Assembly (NCBI GenBank): GCA_020849665.1
Contig: JADLFX010000031.1
Span: 1-64,000, forward strand
DNA length: 64,000 nt
Reading direction: 5' to 3'
From: Planctomycetota bacterium
GTDB lineage: Bacteria > Planctomycetota > UBA1135 > UBA2386
Below the pieces are notes generated by a model that saw only the letters and a list, made by a program, of their open reading frames with translations, was not told the DNA's origin and did no database searches. Shown here in pieces: positions 43,113 through 53,636 of this stretch; positions within the stretch are counted from its first letter, which is position 1; each line of letters begins with the position of its first letter. The position numbers and the translations under genes are program-made.

Positions 43113-44462
43113 GTGGACACGCAACCGTCGATCGAAGAACGCGGCGTACCGCGCAATCTCGAGGCCGAACGCTCGGTGTTGGGCGCGTTGCTGCTCCATT
43201 GCGACGCGGTCAACGACGTCGTCCAGTTCCTGAAGCCGGAGGACTTCTACCTGCCGGCGCACCAGGTCATCTACCGGGCGATCCTCGACCGCCACGACCG
43301 CAAGACCCTCGCCGACGTCATCACGGTCGAGGAGGAGCTGGCCGGCAAGGGGCTGCTGGAGGAGGCCGGGGGACGGGACCGCCTCCTCGACCTGGCCGGA
43401 TCGGTGGTCTCGGCCGCGGCGGTGCAGCAGCACGCGGAGATCGTCCGCGAGAAGGCGATCCTGCGGCGCCTGCTCGAGACCTGCCTGGACCTGTCGCGGC
43501 TCGCCTACCAGGGTGGACAGGAGGCCCAGCCGCTGCTCGACGAGGCCGAGCAGCGCATCTTCGAGATCGCGCGCGTGGGCGTGCGCAGCGACGCCATGGA
43601 GATCTCGGCGATCCTGAACGAGACCTTCCAGCGGATCGAGATGATCCGCAGCCGCGAAGGCCGGCTCTCCGGCCTCGCCACGACGTACTACGACCTCGAC
43701 GACATGACCGCCGGCCTGCAGAAGGGCGAGCTGGTGATCCTCGCGGCGCGGCCGTCGATGGGGAAGACCTCGTTCGCCCTCAACATCTGCGAGCGCGTGG
43801 CCGGAGCCGGGAACGGCGTGCTCTTCTTCTCCCTGGAGATGTCCGCCCAGCAGGTCATCCAGAACATGCTCTGCTGCCGGGCGCAGATCGACAGCCAGAG
43901 CCTGCGCAAGGGCAAGATCACCGAGCAGCAGTATCGCCGCCTCCAGGAGGAAGCGGGGGTCCTCTACAACGCCCCGATCTTCGTCGACGACACCGCGGGC
44001 ATGACCGCGCAGATGATCCGGGCCAAGGCCAGACGCATCCTGCAGCGCCGCCCCCTCTCCCTGATCGTCATCGACTACCTGCAGCTGCTGAGCAGCGGCC
44101 GGCGCGAGGAGAGCCGCCAGCAGGAGATCGCCGGGATCAGCCGCGGCCTCAAGCAGCTGGCCCGCGAACTGTCCGTGCCGGTGGTGGCCCTGGCCCAGCT
44201 CAACCGCGAGGTGGAGGGCCGCGACGACCACCGCCCGCGCATGAGCGACCTGCGCGAGTCCGGCGCGATCGAGCAGGACGCCGACGTGATCATGCTCCTG
44301 CACCGGGAGGAGTACTACAAACGCACGGAGGAGAACGCCGGCCTGGCCCAGATCCTGATCGCCAAGCAGCGCAACGGCCCGACCGGCGACATCACCCTGC
44401 GCTTCTTCCGCGAATTCATGCGCTTCGAGAACTACCGGCGCGGCGCCGAGCCGATGACCTGA
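43113..44462 (+). CDS. dnaB: Replicative DNA helicase DnaB
   Basis: About 449 aa, the usual DnaB length. The N-terminal collar domain starts at RNLEAERSVLGALLLHCDA. The RecA-like C-terminal motor has Walker A RPSMGKTS near residue 215, Walker B LIVIDYLQLL, and the conserved NREVEGRDDHRPRMSDLRES and IEQDADVIMLLHR. There is no intein. The start is taken as GTG 43113 (or TTG 43110, one codon upstream), both a suitable distance from GGGAGG. It unwinds DNA at the replication fork. Its neighbours ftsK and bamA are unrelated housekeeping genes. Confidence 0.95.
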   Translation: MDTQPSIEERGVPRNLEAERSVLGALLLHCDAVNDVVQFLKPEDFYLPAHQVIYRAILDRHDRKTLADVITVEEELAGKGLLEEAGGRDRLLDLAGSVVSAAAVQQHAEIVREKAILRRLLETCLDLSRLAYQGGQEAQPLLDEAEQRIFEIARVGVRSDAMEISAILNETFQRIEMIRSREGRLSGLATTYYDLDDMTAGLQKGELVILAARPSMGKTSFALNICERVAGAGNGVLFFSLEMSAQQVIQNMLCCRAQIDSQSLRKGKITEQQYRRLQEEAGVLYNAPIFVDDTAGMTAQMIRAKARRILQRRPLSLIVIDYLQLLSSGRREESRQQEIAGISRGLKQLARELSVPVVALAQLNREVEGRDDHRPRMSDLRESGAIEQDADVIMLLHREEYYKRTEENAGLAQILIAKQRNGPTGDITLRFFREFMRFENYRRGAEPMT

Positions 44463-44604
44463 GCCGAGCGCCGCCGCCCCGCGCCCGCGGCGGCCGCGGG
44501 ACCCCGCGGGCCGGCAGCGCGGGGGGAGTGGCCGACGGCGTTCCGGCCGGCCACGCCGCGCTACCGCCGGGCCCGCCGCTCTGGTCTCATCTGCCGCCCC
44601 GACC

Positions 44605-47286
44605 ATGGGCCGCCCCCCAGATCCGTTGCACACGAGGTGCCCTGGCCCGGAAGCGGGGGGGCGTGCCCGGGGGCACGCGCGGGGCGTGGCCGCGGCGCTG
44701 CTGCTGCTCGGCGCGTCGTGGCCCCTCGCCGCCCAGGAGGTTCCGTCACCTGTCGCTCCGGGTGCGACGCAGACGCGCCGCGCGCCCGTGCCGCAGACGG
44801 CCACGCGACCCTCGCCCCAGACCCAGACCGCGACCGCGACCCAGTCCCGGCCGGTGCACCAGGAGGGTCCCGCCACCGCGCCCCGCGTGGAGCTGTCGCA
44901 GGACGAGGGCAAGATCGTGCGCGAGATCCTGGTGCGCGGCGCCTCGCACGAGTCGGTGACGCGCAACCTGAAGACCCAGATCCAGCGGCCGCTGCGCGCC
45001 GCGGACGTCCAGGACGACCTGCGCGCGCTGTGGGCCTACCAGAAGATCCAGGTGCAGCGGGTCTGGGTGGAAGACGTCGAGGGCGGGGTGCGCCTGATCC
45101 TCGAGGTGCGCGAGCACCGTGACTTCGACCGGGTCGTGTTCAAGGGCCTCGACCACCTCACCGAGCAGCAGGTCAAGACCCTGCTCGGCATCGTCGGCAC
45201 CTCGGGCGTCACCGAGTTCACCGCCCAGACCTACCAGCGTGTGCTCGAGGAGCGCTATCGGCGCGACGGCTTCTACCACGTCCGCGTGCAGCTCGTCCCG
45301 GACGAGGCCAAGAGCACGCTGACGTTCCGCGTCGACGAGGGGCCGCGCGTGCGCGTCCGCGACATGTACTTCCGCGGCAACACGTCGTTCCCGGCCAGCG
45401 TGCCGCTCGACCTCGGCCGGAGCCTGATCAACGGGGCCAAGCTGGAGACCACGCCGGAGGGCTGGCTGCTCGCCGGCTCGCCGTACTCGGAGAAGGCGGT
45501 CGAGGACGATCTCGATCGCCTGCGCCTCTACTACCGGCGTCAGGGCTACCGCGACGCGGTGGTGGAGCTGGTCGGGCGCCAGCCCAACGAGGACTGGACC
45601 AAGGTGGACCTCTACTTCCGCGTGGTCGAGGGTCCGCGGTACCGGATCGCCTCGGTGGACGTGGAGCAGGTGCCCATGGCCGGACAGGCGCCGCGCTACC
45701 CGCGCGAGGCCCTGCTCAGCGTGGTCCGCACGCGGCCCGGCGACTTCTACGACCGCGATGCGATCCAGCGCGACCTGCGCGCCATCGAGGAGTTCTACGG
45801 CAGCCGGGGCCACCCCGAGGAGCGGCGCTACGGCCGGCGCATCCCCAACGCGTTCCGCAGCGACGAGCCGGTCGAGGTGTTCGACGTGGACAAGGCCGAG
45901 GTGCGCCTGGTGTTCCGCGTGCACGAAGGCACGCCCAAGACCCTGCGCGACATCGTGATCCGCGGCAACACCCGCACCAAGGACCGCGTGATCCGCCGGC
46001 GCGTCGCCCAGCGGCCCGGCGAGGTGGTGGACATCACCAGGATCGACCGCACCATCCAGCAGATCGAGGCGCTGCGCTACTTCCAGGACGAGCAGGCGCT
46101 CACCGGCGTGCGCTTCGAGCTGGAGCCGGTGCTCGACGATCCCGACCGCGTCGATCTGGCGATCGACGTGACCGAAGGGTCGACCGGACAGTTCCTGTGG
46201 GGCGCGGGCATCAGCAGCGGTGGCGGCGTGCAGGCCCGGCTGCAGTTCACCAAGCGCAACTTCGACATCGGCAACACGCCGTCGAGCTGGGACCCGTTCA
46301 CGGCGATCGGCGAGATCCTCGACAACAAGGCGTTCCACGGCGGCGGCCAGGAGCTCGACCTGCTGCTCTCCCCCGGCACCGAGTTCAGCTTCTTCCGGCT
46401 CAGCTTCTACGAGCCGGACATCTTCCTGCGCCACGAGGACACGATTGGCCTGCGCACGACCGGGTTCCGGTCCATCTCGTTCCTCGACTCCTACAACCAG
46501 GACTCGCTGGGCGCGACCGTGGGGTTGGATCGGCGCTTCACCGATCAGCTCTCGGCGGCCATCACGCTGCGCCAGGAGAGCGTGACGGTCGAGGACGTGG
46601 ACCCGAACGCCCCGGGCATCGTGTGGGATGCCAAGGGCCAGACCGAGCTGCGGACGATCCGCCTGAGCACCAAGTTCACCGACCTCGACCAGTTCCTGCG
46701 GCCCACCAAGGGGTTCCAGGCCGAGCTGTACGGCGAGGTCGCCGGCGGCTTCCTGGGAGCCGAGGAGGACTTCTGGAAGGCCGGCGTCAGCGGCGACCTC
46801 TACATCCCGCTCTATCGCGACAGCCGCGAGCGCGCGCACGTCCTGCACATCCTGCAGTCGTTCGACTACGGCCACGCGTACGGCGACAGCAACGACCTCT
46901 TCCTGACCGACCGCTTCTACATGGGCGGTTCCAACCTGCGCGGCTTCGCGCAGCGGCGCGCGGGCCCCTCCCAGTTCGGCCGCCCCGTGCCCGGCGAAGT
47001 GCGCTACCTGGGCTCGCTGGAGTACTTCTATCCGCTGTGGTCCGTGGCGCAGGAGGGCCGCACCCGCGAGCTCGAGCTGCTGCGCGGCGTGGTGTTCACG
47101 GACTGGGGACTGCTCGGCCTGCAGATCGACGACCCCACGTTCCGCGAGCCGCGCGTGAGCGTCGGGTTCGGCCTGCGCATCTTCGTCCCCGGCTTCAACG
47201 TGCCGATCGCCCTCGACCTGGGCTGGCCGCTGGTCTACGAGGAGACCGACGACCGGCGCCAGTTCTACTTCTCCGTGTTCCGCTAG
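44605..47286 (+). CDS. bamA: Outer-membrane protein assembly factor BamA
   Basis: An 893-aa Omp85 protein. A signal region (AAALLLLGASWPLAAQ, about 33-48) is followed by a Thr/Gln/Pro-rich linker, then five POTRA domains (about 100-520), with typical strands VREILVRGASHESVTRNL, RVRDMYFRGNTSFP and LRDIVIRGNTRTKDRVI. The C-terminal barrel (about 530-893) contains SNLRGFAQRR, the lid-loop motif equivalent of VRGF, and ends FYFSVFR. It inserts beta-barrel proteins into the outer membrane. It lies 142 bp after dnaB with a GC-rich palindromic gap. Confidence 0.93.
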   Translation: MGRPPDPLHTRCPGPEAGGRARGHARGVAAALLLLGASWPLAAQEVPSPVAPGATQTRRAPVPQTATRPSPQTQTATATQSRPVHQEGPATAPRVELSQDEGKIVREILVRGASHESVTRNLKTQIQRPLRAADVQDDLRALWAYQKIQVQRVWVEDVEGGVRLILEVREHRDFDRVVFKGLDHLTEQQVKTLLGIVGTSGVTEFTAQTYQRVLEERYRRDGFYHVRVQLVPDEAKSTLTFRVDEGPRVRVRDMYFRGNTSFPASVPLDLGRSLINGAKLETTPEGWLLAGSPYSEKAVEDDLDRLRLYYRRQGYRDAVVELVGRQPNEDWTKVDLYFRVVEGPRYRIASVDVEQVPMAGQAPRYPREALLSVVRTRPGDFYDRDAIQRDLRAIEEFYGSRGHPEERRYGRRIPNAFRSDEPVEVFDVDKAEVRLVFRVHEGTPKTLRDIVIRGNTRTKDRVIRRRVAQRPGEVVDITRIDRTIQQIEALRYFQDEQALTGVRFELEPVLDDPDRVDLAIDVTEGSTGQFLWGAGISSGGGVQARLQFTKRNFDIGNTPSSWDPFTAIGEILDNKAFHGGGQELDLLLSPGTEFSFFRLSFYEPDIFLRHEDTIGLRTTGFRSISFLDSYNQDSLGATVGLDRRFTDQLSAAITLRQESVTVEDVDPNAPGIVWDAKGQTELRTIRLSTKFTDLDQFLRPTKGFQAELYGEVAGGFLGAEEDFWKAGVSGDLYIPLYRDSRERAHVLHILQSFDYGHAYGDSNDLFLTDRFYMGGSNLRGFAQRRAGPSQFGRPVPGEVRYLGSLEYFYPLWSVAQEGRTRELELLRGVVFTDWGLLGLQIDDPTFREPRVSVGFGLRIFVPGFNVPIALDLGWPLVYEETDDRRQFYFSVFR

Positions 47287-47304
47287 CGCGGGCGCGGCCG
47301 CGGG

Positions 47305-48324
47305 TCAGCGGGAGAGCGTGGCCCTGGCCATGGCGCTCAGCACGACCCCCAGGGAATTGGCCCCGGGCGCCGGGCCCACCCACTGGCCGAGGAGCGGCCG
47401 ACCGACCAGGTTGGCGTCGTCGGGCAGCTTCAGGCCGAGACTCGCCGCTCCGCTGGCGTCGGCGCCTGCCGTGAGCGTGAGCAGCACGTCGGTGCGCAGG
47501 ACGCAGCCGGGTGCGCCGAGCCCCGCGAGGTCGTAGGGCAGGGTCAGGCCCCCGAACGCGGACTCGCTCGCCCCGAGGAGCAGGAGCAGCGAGGTGTTGG
47601 GCGTGGCGGCGCTGGCGCTGAGGGTGAACGTGGTCCCGAGGCGCGGCGCGCCGGCGTGGCCGATCTGGATCGGGCGGGCGTCGGCCTTGAGGCAGCCGGT
47701 GCCGACGATGACCACCGAGTCGCCGCCGAGGCGCAGCATCAGCTTGGCCCCGGTCGGGTATGGGCCCAGCCCGCCCGGGGCCGGATTGCCGATGTCGTAG
47801 GCGGGGGCGAACACGCTCTCGAGCACGTCGCTGCGGCGAGTGCCGGGGGTCACGCCGTTGAAGAACGCGCCCTGGATGGTCACGTCGACGACCAGGTCGC
47901 GGCGTCCGTCGTGGGCGAACGAGGCGGTCAGGCCGAGCGTGCGCCACTGGTCCTGCACGACGTCGAACCGGGCGCCGCTGCTCTTGTCCAGGACCACGAC
48001 CGCGCCCGCGAGGTTGTTGGCGAAGGTGGGATCCAGCGTGGCACCGGCGAGATGCGCGAGCCGGACCTGCAGCCGGGTGTAGGTGTAGTTGCCGGTCGAG
48101 CCGCCGGCGAAGCCCACGTCCGTGACCGTCGCGCCAGTGCCGGGCAGGTAGCTGGCCGGTACCCGGATCTGGGTGCGCAGGTTCTGGTAGATGCCGGTGG
48201 GGCCCTTGCCGCCCATGGGGACGTTGTTGATCGGACCGGCGCTGGCGGTCCCGTCCGGAACGTAGACCTGGGCTGGGAGGGCGGCGGCCGCCGCGGCGGC
48301 GATGGGGACGAGTAGGGTGCGCAT
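47305..48324 (-). CDS. Secreted protein with the recurrent C-terminal domain
   Basis: A 339-aa exported protein; the signal peptide from ATG 48324 is MRTLLVPIAAAAAAALPAQ. The N-terminal part has beta-rich lectin-like segments (GIYQNLRTQIRVPASYLPG; AGAVVVLDKSSGARFDVV). The C-terminal about 130 residues begin VIVGTGCLKADAR and carry SAFGGLTLPYDLAGLGAPGC and the end NSLGVVLSAMARATLSR, matching the kelch-like protein's tail and 2691-3794. The convergent gap to bamA is only 18 bp. Function unknown; surface or extracellular. Confidence 0.75.
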   Translation of the reverse strand: MRTLLVPIAAAAAAALPAQVYVPDGTASAGPINNVPMGGKGPTGIYQNLRTQIRVPASYLPGTGATVTDVGFAGGSTGNYTYTRLQVRLAHLAGATLDPTFANNLAGAVVVLDKSSGARFDVVQDQWRTLGLTASFAHDGRRDLVVDVTIQGAFFNGVTPGTRRSDVLESVFAPAYDIGNPAPGGLGPYPTGAKLMLRLGGDSVVIVGTGCLKADARPIQIGHAGAPRLGTTFTLSASAATPNTSLLLLLGASESAFGGLTLPYDLAGLGAPGCVLRTDVLLTLTAGADASGAASLGLKLPDDANLVGRPLLGQWVGPAPGANSLGVVLSAMARATLSR

Positions 48325-48431
48325 CGGCCTCGGGTCGTGGGGTGTCGGTTCCATCGACACCCCGGCCGGCGCGCCTTGACACCGCGCGCTCCGCACTTGC
48401 CCGCGGCCGGCGCACGCCGCAACCTCTGGCC

Positions 48432-49958
48432 ATGCCCGCCGTCGCCCTCGGCCGCCCGAACCTCGGACTCGACACGTTGTTCCGTCTCGCCAGCCCGGGC
48501 ACGCAGGCGCGCCTCGCGCCGGCGGCGCGGCGTGCCGTGGCGGCGTGCCGGGCCAGGGTGCGGTCGGCGGTGGCCGGGGGCGGGGCGCTCTATGGCATCA
48601 ACACTGGCTTCGGCAAGCTGGCCGGGGTGCGCATCGAGGCCGACAAGCTGGGCCTCCTGCAGCGCAACCTGATCCTCAGCCACGCGACCGGCGTGGGCGA
48701 TCCGCTGCCGGTCGAGGTGTGCCGGCTGGCGCTGGCGCTCCGCGTCCAGGCGCTGGCGCGCGGCTTCTCCGGGGTGCGCGTCGAGCTGCTGGAGCACGTG
48801 CTCGCGTTCCTCAACGCCGACCTGATCCCCGTCATCCCGGAGCAGGGTTCGGTGGGGGCCTCGGGCGACCTCGCGCCGCTCGCGCACATGGCTCTGCCGC
48901 TGCTCGGGCACGGGGAGGTGCATCACCGCGGCAAGGTGGTCTCGGGACGCAGGGCCCTGGCGCTGCTGCGGCGCCCGCCGATCGCCTTGGCGGAGAAGGA
49001 AGGTCTCGCCCTGATCAACGGCACGCAGATCATGACCGCGATCGGCCTCCTGGCGCTGCGCGACGCGCTGCAGGTGGCGCGCTGCGCCGACGTGGCCTGC
49101 GCCACCACGCTGGAGGCGCTGCGTGGCAGCGTGAAGCCGTTCCTGGCCGAGGTGCACGCGCTGCGGCCGCATCCCTGGCAGGCCGCCACCGCCGCCAACC
49201 TGCGCGCGCTGCTGCGCGACTCGCGCATCGTCCCGAGCCACGCCGACTGCGCCAAGGTGCAGGACGCCTACTCGATGCGCTGTGCGCCGCAGGTGCACGG
49301 GGCAGCGCGCGACGCGCTGGCCTTCGCCGAGCGTGTGCTCCTGGCCGAGGCCAACTCGGTCACCGACAACCCGCTGGTCCTGCGCGACGGCCGGGTCGTC
49401 TCGGCCGGCAACTTCCACGGCCAGCCGGTGAGCCAGGCCATGGACTTCCTGGGCATCGCGCTGGCGACCCTCGCCAACATCAGCGAGCGTCGCATCGAGA
49501 ACCTCGTGAACCCCGACATCTCGGGCCTGCCGCCGTTCCTCGCGCCGCACCCGGGGCTGGACAGCGGCTACATGATCCCGCAGGTCGTGGCCGCGGCGTT
49601 GGCCTCGGAGAACAAGACCCTGGCGCACCCCTCCAGCGTCGACACGATCCCGACCAGCGCCAACCGTGAGGATCACGTGTCGATGGGCGTGACGGCGGCG
49701 CGCCACGCCGCGCGGATCGCGGCCAACTCACGCAAGGTCGTGGCGATCGAGCTGATGTGCGCCGTGCAGGGTCTCGAATGCGGAGCACGCCTGCGTCCTG
49801 GGCGCGGCGTGCAGGCGGCGCAGCGCGCCGTCCGGCGCGTCGTGCCGCCGCTGCGCAGCGACCGGTTCCTCGCCCCGGACCTGCGCGCCATCGAGCGGTT
49901 GATCGAGGACGGGTCGCTGCTGCGCGCCGTCGAGGCGCGCGCCGGGCGCCTGGCCTGA
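48432..49958 (+). CDS. hutH: Histidine ammonia-lyase
   Basis: A 508-aa enzyme that removes ammonia from histidine to give urocanate. The autocatalytic MIO cofactor triad A143-S144-G145 lies in [15 protein letters not shown]. Other family marks are [12 protein letters not shown] with the catalytic Tyr, [12 protein letters not shown], and [14 protein letters not shown]. It is followed 64 bp later by hutU. The start at 48432 gives the normal N-terminus. No hutI or hutG is in the window. Confidence 0.95.
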   Translation: MPAVALGRPNLGLDTLFRLASPGTQARLAPAARRAVAACRARVRSAVAGGGALYGINTGFGKLAGVRIEADKLGLLQRNLILSHATGVGDPLPVEVCRLALALRVQALARGFSGVRVELLEHVLAFLNADLIPVIPEQGSVGASGDLAPLAHMALPLLGHGEVHHRGKVVSGRRALALLRRPPIALAEKEGLALINGTQIMTAIGLLALRDALQVARCADVACATTLEALRGSVKPFLAEVHALRPHPWQAATAANLRALLRDSRIVPSHADCAKVQDAYSMRCAPQVHGAARDALAFAERVLLAEANSVTDNPLVLRDGRVVSAGNFHGQPVSQAMDFLGIALATLANISERRIENLVNPDISGLPPFLAPHPGLDSGYMIPQVVAAALASENKTLAHPSSVDTIPTSANREDHVSMGVTAARHAARIAANSRKVVAIELMCAVQGLECGARLRPGRGVQAAQRAVRRVVPPLRSDRFLAPDLRAIERLIEDGSLLRAVEARAGRLA

Positions 49959-50022
49959 GCCGGCATCCGACCCGCGTCCGCTCCCGGCTTGTCCGTCCGC
50001 CGCGGCCGCCGATACTGCGGGG

Positions 50023-51705
<1,683 letters not shown>

Positions 51706-51839
51706 GGTGCGCGGCCGGACCTGGGCGGCCTTCGTCCGGCGCCGACCATTCCCCTTGGGTGTCCCGTCCCGGGAAGGCCCCAGCACTGGTGTCCCGCAGG
51801 TCGCGGCCTCCGGACGCGGGCGCAAGGGCCACCGCCAGG

Positions 51840-51879
51840 GGGGCGTTCCGGTTGGAGCGTCCCGCTCCGGAACCGCCCC
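51840..51879. repeat. Hairpin A
   Basis: A core of GGAGCG-TCC-CGCTCC is extended by GTTCC/GGAAC (with a 4-nt bulge on the 5' side) and GGGGC/GCCCC (with a 1-nt bulge on the 3' side), a total of sixteen base pairs. It could end hutU transcription, though no T run follows. Confidence 0.6.
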
Positions 51880-51924
51880 GTGGTCTCCGCGCGAGGCAAA
51901 TCGGGGCCCGGTCTGCTCGTGGCG

Positions 51925-51960
51925 CGTTCCGGTGGGACAGAATTGTCCCGGAGCGGAACG
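51925..51960. repeat. Hairpin B
   Basis: CGTTCCG (51925-51931) pairs with CGGAACG (51954-51960); inside, GGGACA pairs with TGTCCC around loop GAAT. The outer stem CGTTCC/GGAACG recurs in hairpin A. It ends 53 bp before the ParA-like gene, so it may be an operator or a leader structure. Confidence 0.6.
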
Positions 51961-52013
51961 TCCTTTGCCGAAGCTCCTGGCCTAGGGCACCGCGTAGCGG
52001 TTCAAACCCAACG

Positions 52014-52811
52014 ATGACCTGGTTCCGCAAGCAGCGTGACTCCGCCGACCCGCCCGCGGGCGACGACCCGCGGTCGGAGGGCCACCCCCAGGACCCCGCC
52101 GAGGTGTTCGTGGTCACCGACCGGGTGGTGAGCCCGTTCGTCGTGATGGTCCACGATCCCGCGGGCTTCCGGGCCGAGCAGTTCCGCGGCCTGCGCAACA
52201 AGCTGCTGGCGATGAACCCGGACGGGGCCGCCAAGACGCTGGTGATCACCTCGGCGATCAAGGGCGAGGGCAAGACGGTGACCGCGATCAACCTCGCGTT
52301 GGCCTTCGCCGAGCTGGAACGCACCCCGATCCTGCTGGTCGATGCCGATCTGCGCAGCCGTGCGATCGAGGGTGCGCTCGGATTGGATCCGGCGCCGGGC
52401 GTCGCCGACCTCCTGATGGGGCGTGTCGGCCTGGATCGCGCGATCCGGCCCGCCGGTTGGCGCAATCTCTCGCTCCTGGGCCCGGGATCGCGCATCGCCG
52501 GACCCTCGGAAGTCCTCAGCACGCCGCGCGTGGACGAGCTCTTCGCGCGGCTCAAGGAGCGCTTCCAGTACGTGATCCTCGACACGCCCCCGATCCTGGC
52601 CGCCACGGACGCAGGGGTGCTCGCCGCGCAGGCCGATGGGACCGTCGTCGTGGTGCGCCTGGAGCACAGCGCCAGGACCCACTCCAAGGACGCGATCCGG
52701 CAGATCCAGGACCTGGGCGCCAACGTGCTCGGCACCTTCGTCACCGAGGTGCGCGGCGCCGATCCGGATGCCGACCCGCGCCTGGGCTACCCGGTGCGCG
52801 CGGAGGAGTGA
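52014..52811 (+). CDS. ParA/BY-kinase-type P-loop ATPase
   Basis: A 265-aa ATPase of the CpsD/CapB (bacterial tyrosine kinase) and ParA group. The deviant Walker A is SAIKGEGKT near residue 80, Walker A' is ILLVDADLRSR near 108, and Walker B is YVILDTPPIL near 188. The N-terminal part has AEQFRGLRNKLLA, the usual segment before the ATPase in BY-kinases. There is no C-terminal tyrosine cluster, and no transmembrane adaptor or polysaccharide genes nearby. So it may act as a positioning ATPase for the two genes after it (coiled coil and actin) and not as a capsule kinase. Confidence 0.8.
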   Translation: MTWFRKQRDSADPPAGDDPRSEGHPQDPAEVFVVTDRVVSPFVVMVHDPAGFRAEQFRGLRNKLLAMNPDGAAKTLVITSAIKGEGKTVTAINLALAFAELERTPILLVDADLRSRAIEGALGLDPAPGVADLLMGRVGLDRAIRPAGWRNLSLLGPGSRIAGPSEVLSTPRVDELFARLKERFQYVILDTPPILAATDAGVLAAQADGTVVVVRLEHSARTHSKDAIRQIQDLGANVLGTFVTEVRGADPDADPRLGYPVRAEE

Positions 52812-52822
52812 ACTTGGGCGGG

Positions 52823-53608
52823 ATGCGCGAGAGTCTGACCGAGGCCCTGCGCAGGCTGGCGCGCCGTACGGACGTGGACCAGCTCAAGCGCAGCGGCGTA
52901 CGCCAGGTCAACGTCCTGGGCCTGGATCGCATCGGGGCCCTGGTCGAGGAGGCCGTGCACCGCAGCCTCAAGCACCGCCTGCTCGGCGCCGACCGCGAGG
53001 CGGTCACGGAGGCCACCAAGGCCGAGTTCCTCAAGCTGCTCCACAGCAAGGAGGCGCTGGAGCGCTCGCACGACGAGCTGGCGCGGCTCAAGCAGCGTGC
53101 CGAGGAGGAGGTCGAGAGCCTGCGCCTGGAGCTGCAGCGCCAGCAGCAGTCCCTGGCCGAACGGCTCCGCCACGCCGCCGACGGGGCGCGCGCCGGCTAC
53201 GAGGGCAAGAACGCCGAGATCGCGGCCACCGTCGGCGAACTCTTCGCCGCCGCCCTGGCAACGTCGCCGCCCGACCTCGCGGCGCTGCGCGAGCGGATCC
53301 TGGAGTGCTTCTTCCTCGAGCTCGACCGTGAGCGCCGGGAGACCCTCGCGGCGCGCGAAGCCGCCAAGGACCGTGAGATCGACGTGCTGGAGCGGCGGAT
53401 CGCCAAGATGAGCCACGCCCTCGAGCACAGCGAGGCGCGGCTGCGCGAGCTCGGGCGGACCCACGCCGCCGACCCCGGCATCGCCTCGGTCTACCGCGAG
53501 GTCCAGGGCCTCGACCGCGGCGAGAGCCAGTTCCAGCGCAAGAAGGAACTCATGGCAGTGATCTTCCAGGCCAATCTGGCCCTGCAGAAGGGCGCCAGCG
53601 AGGCCTGA
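52823..53608 (+). CDS. Coiled-coil protein of the actin operon
   Basis: A 261-aa charged helical protein with long coiled-coil predictions by eye (KEALERSHDELARLKQRAEE; LDRERRETLAAREAAKDREI), and only a few hydrophobic patches. No membrane segment or known domain. The start may be ATG 52823 or a GTG at 52808 that overlaps the ATPase stop (GTGA). Gap to the actin gene is 28 bp. It may link the ATPase and actin filaments; this is inference from position and coiled coil. Confidence 0.7.
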   Translation: MRESLTEALRRLARRTDVDQLKRSGVRQVNVLGLDRIGALVEEAVHRSLKHRLLGADREAVTEATKAEFLKLLHSKEALERSHDELARLKQRAEEEVESLRLELQRQQQSLAERLRHAADGARAGYEGKNAEIAATVGELFAAALATSPPDLAALRERILECFFLELDRERRETLAAREAAKDREIDVLERRIAKMSHALEHSEARLRELGRTHAADPGIASVYREVQGLDRGESQFQRKKELMAVIFQANLALQKGASEA

Positions 53609-53636
53609 CACCCATTCCCATCCCGACCCTGCCCCA

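Larger units (their letters stand above)
51706..52013. other. Intergenic region with two strong hairpins
   Basis: 308 bp between hutU and the ParA-like gene. It holds no convincing gene. A weaker TTCCC/GGGAA inverted repeat (near 51750-51775) and two strong hairpins (51840-51879 and 51925-51960) are listed separately. The downstream gene starts at 52014 without a clear Shine-Dalgarno (GGTTCAAACCCAACG before ATG). Confidence 0.5.

Noticed and set aside
44463-44604. GC palindromes between dnaB and bamA as a terminator
   Set aside because: Several overlapping CCGCGG-type palindromes occur, but no single stable stem stands out and there is no T run.
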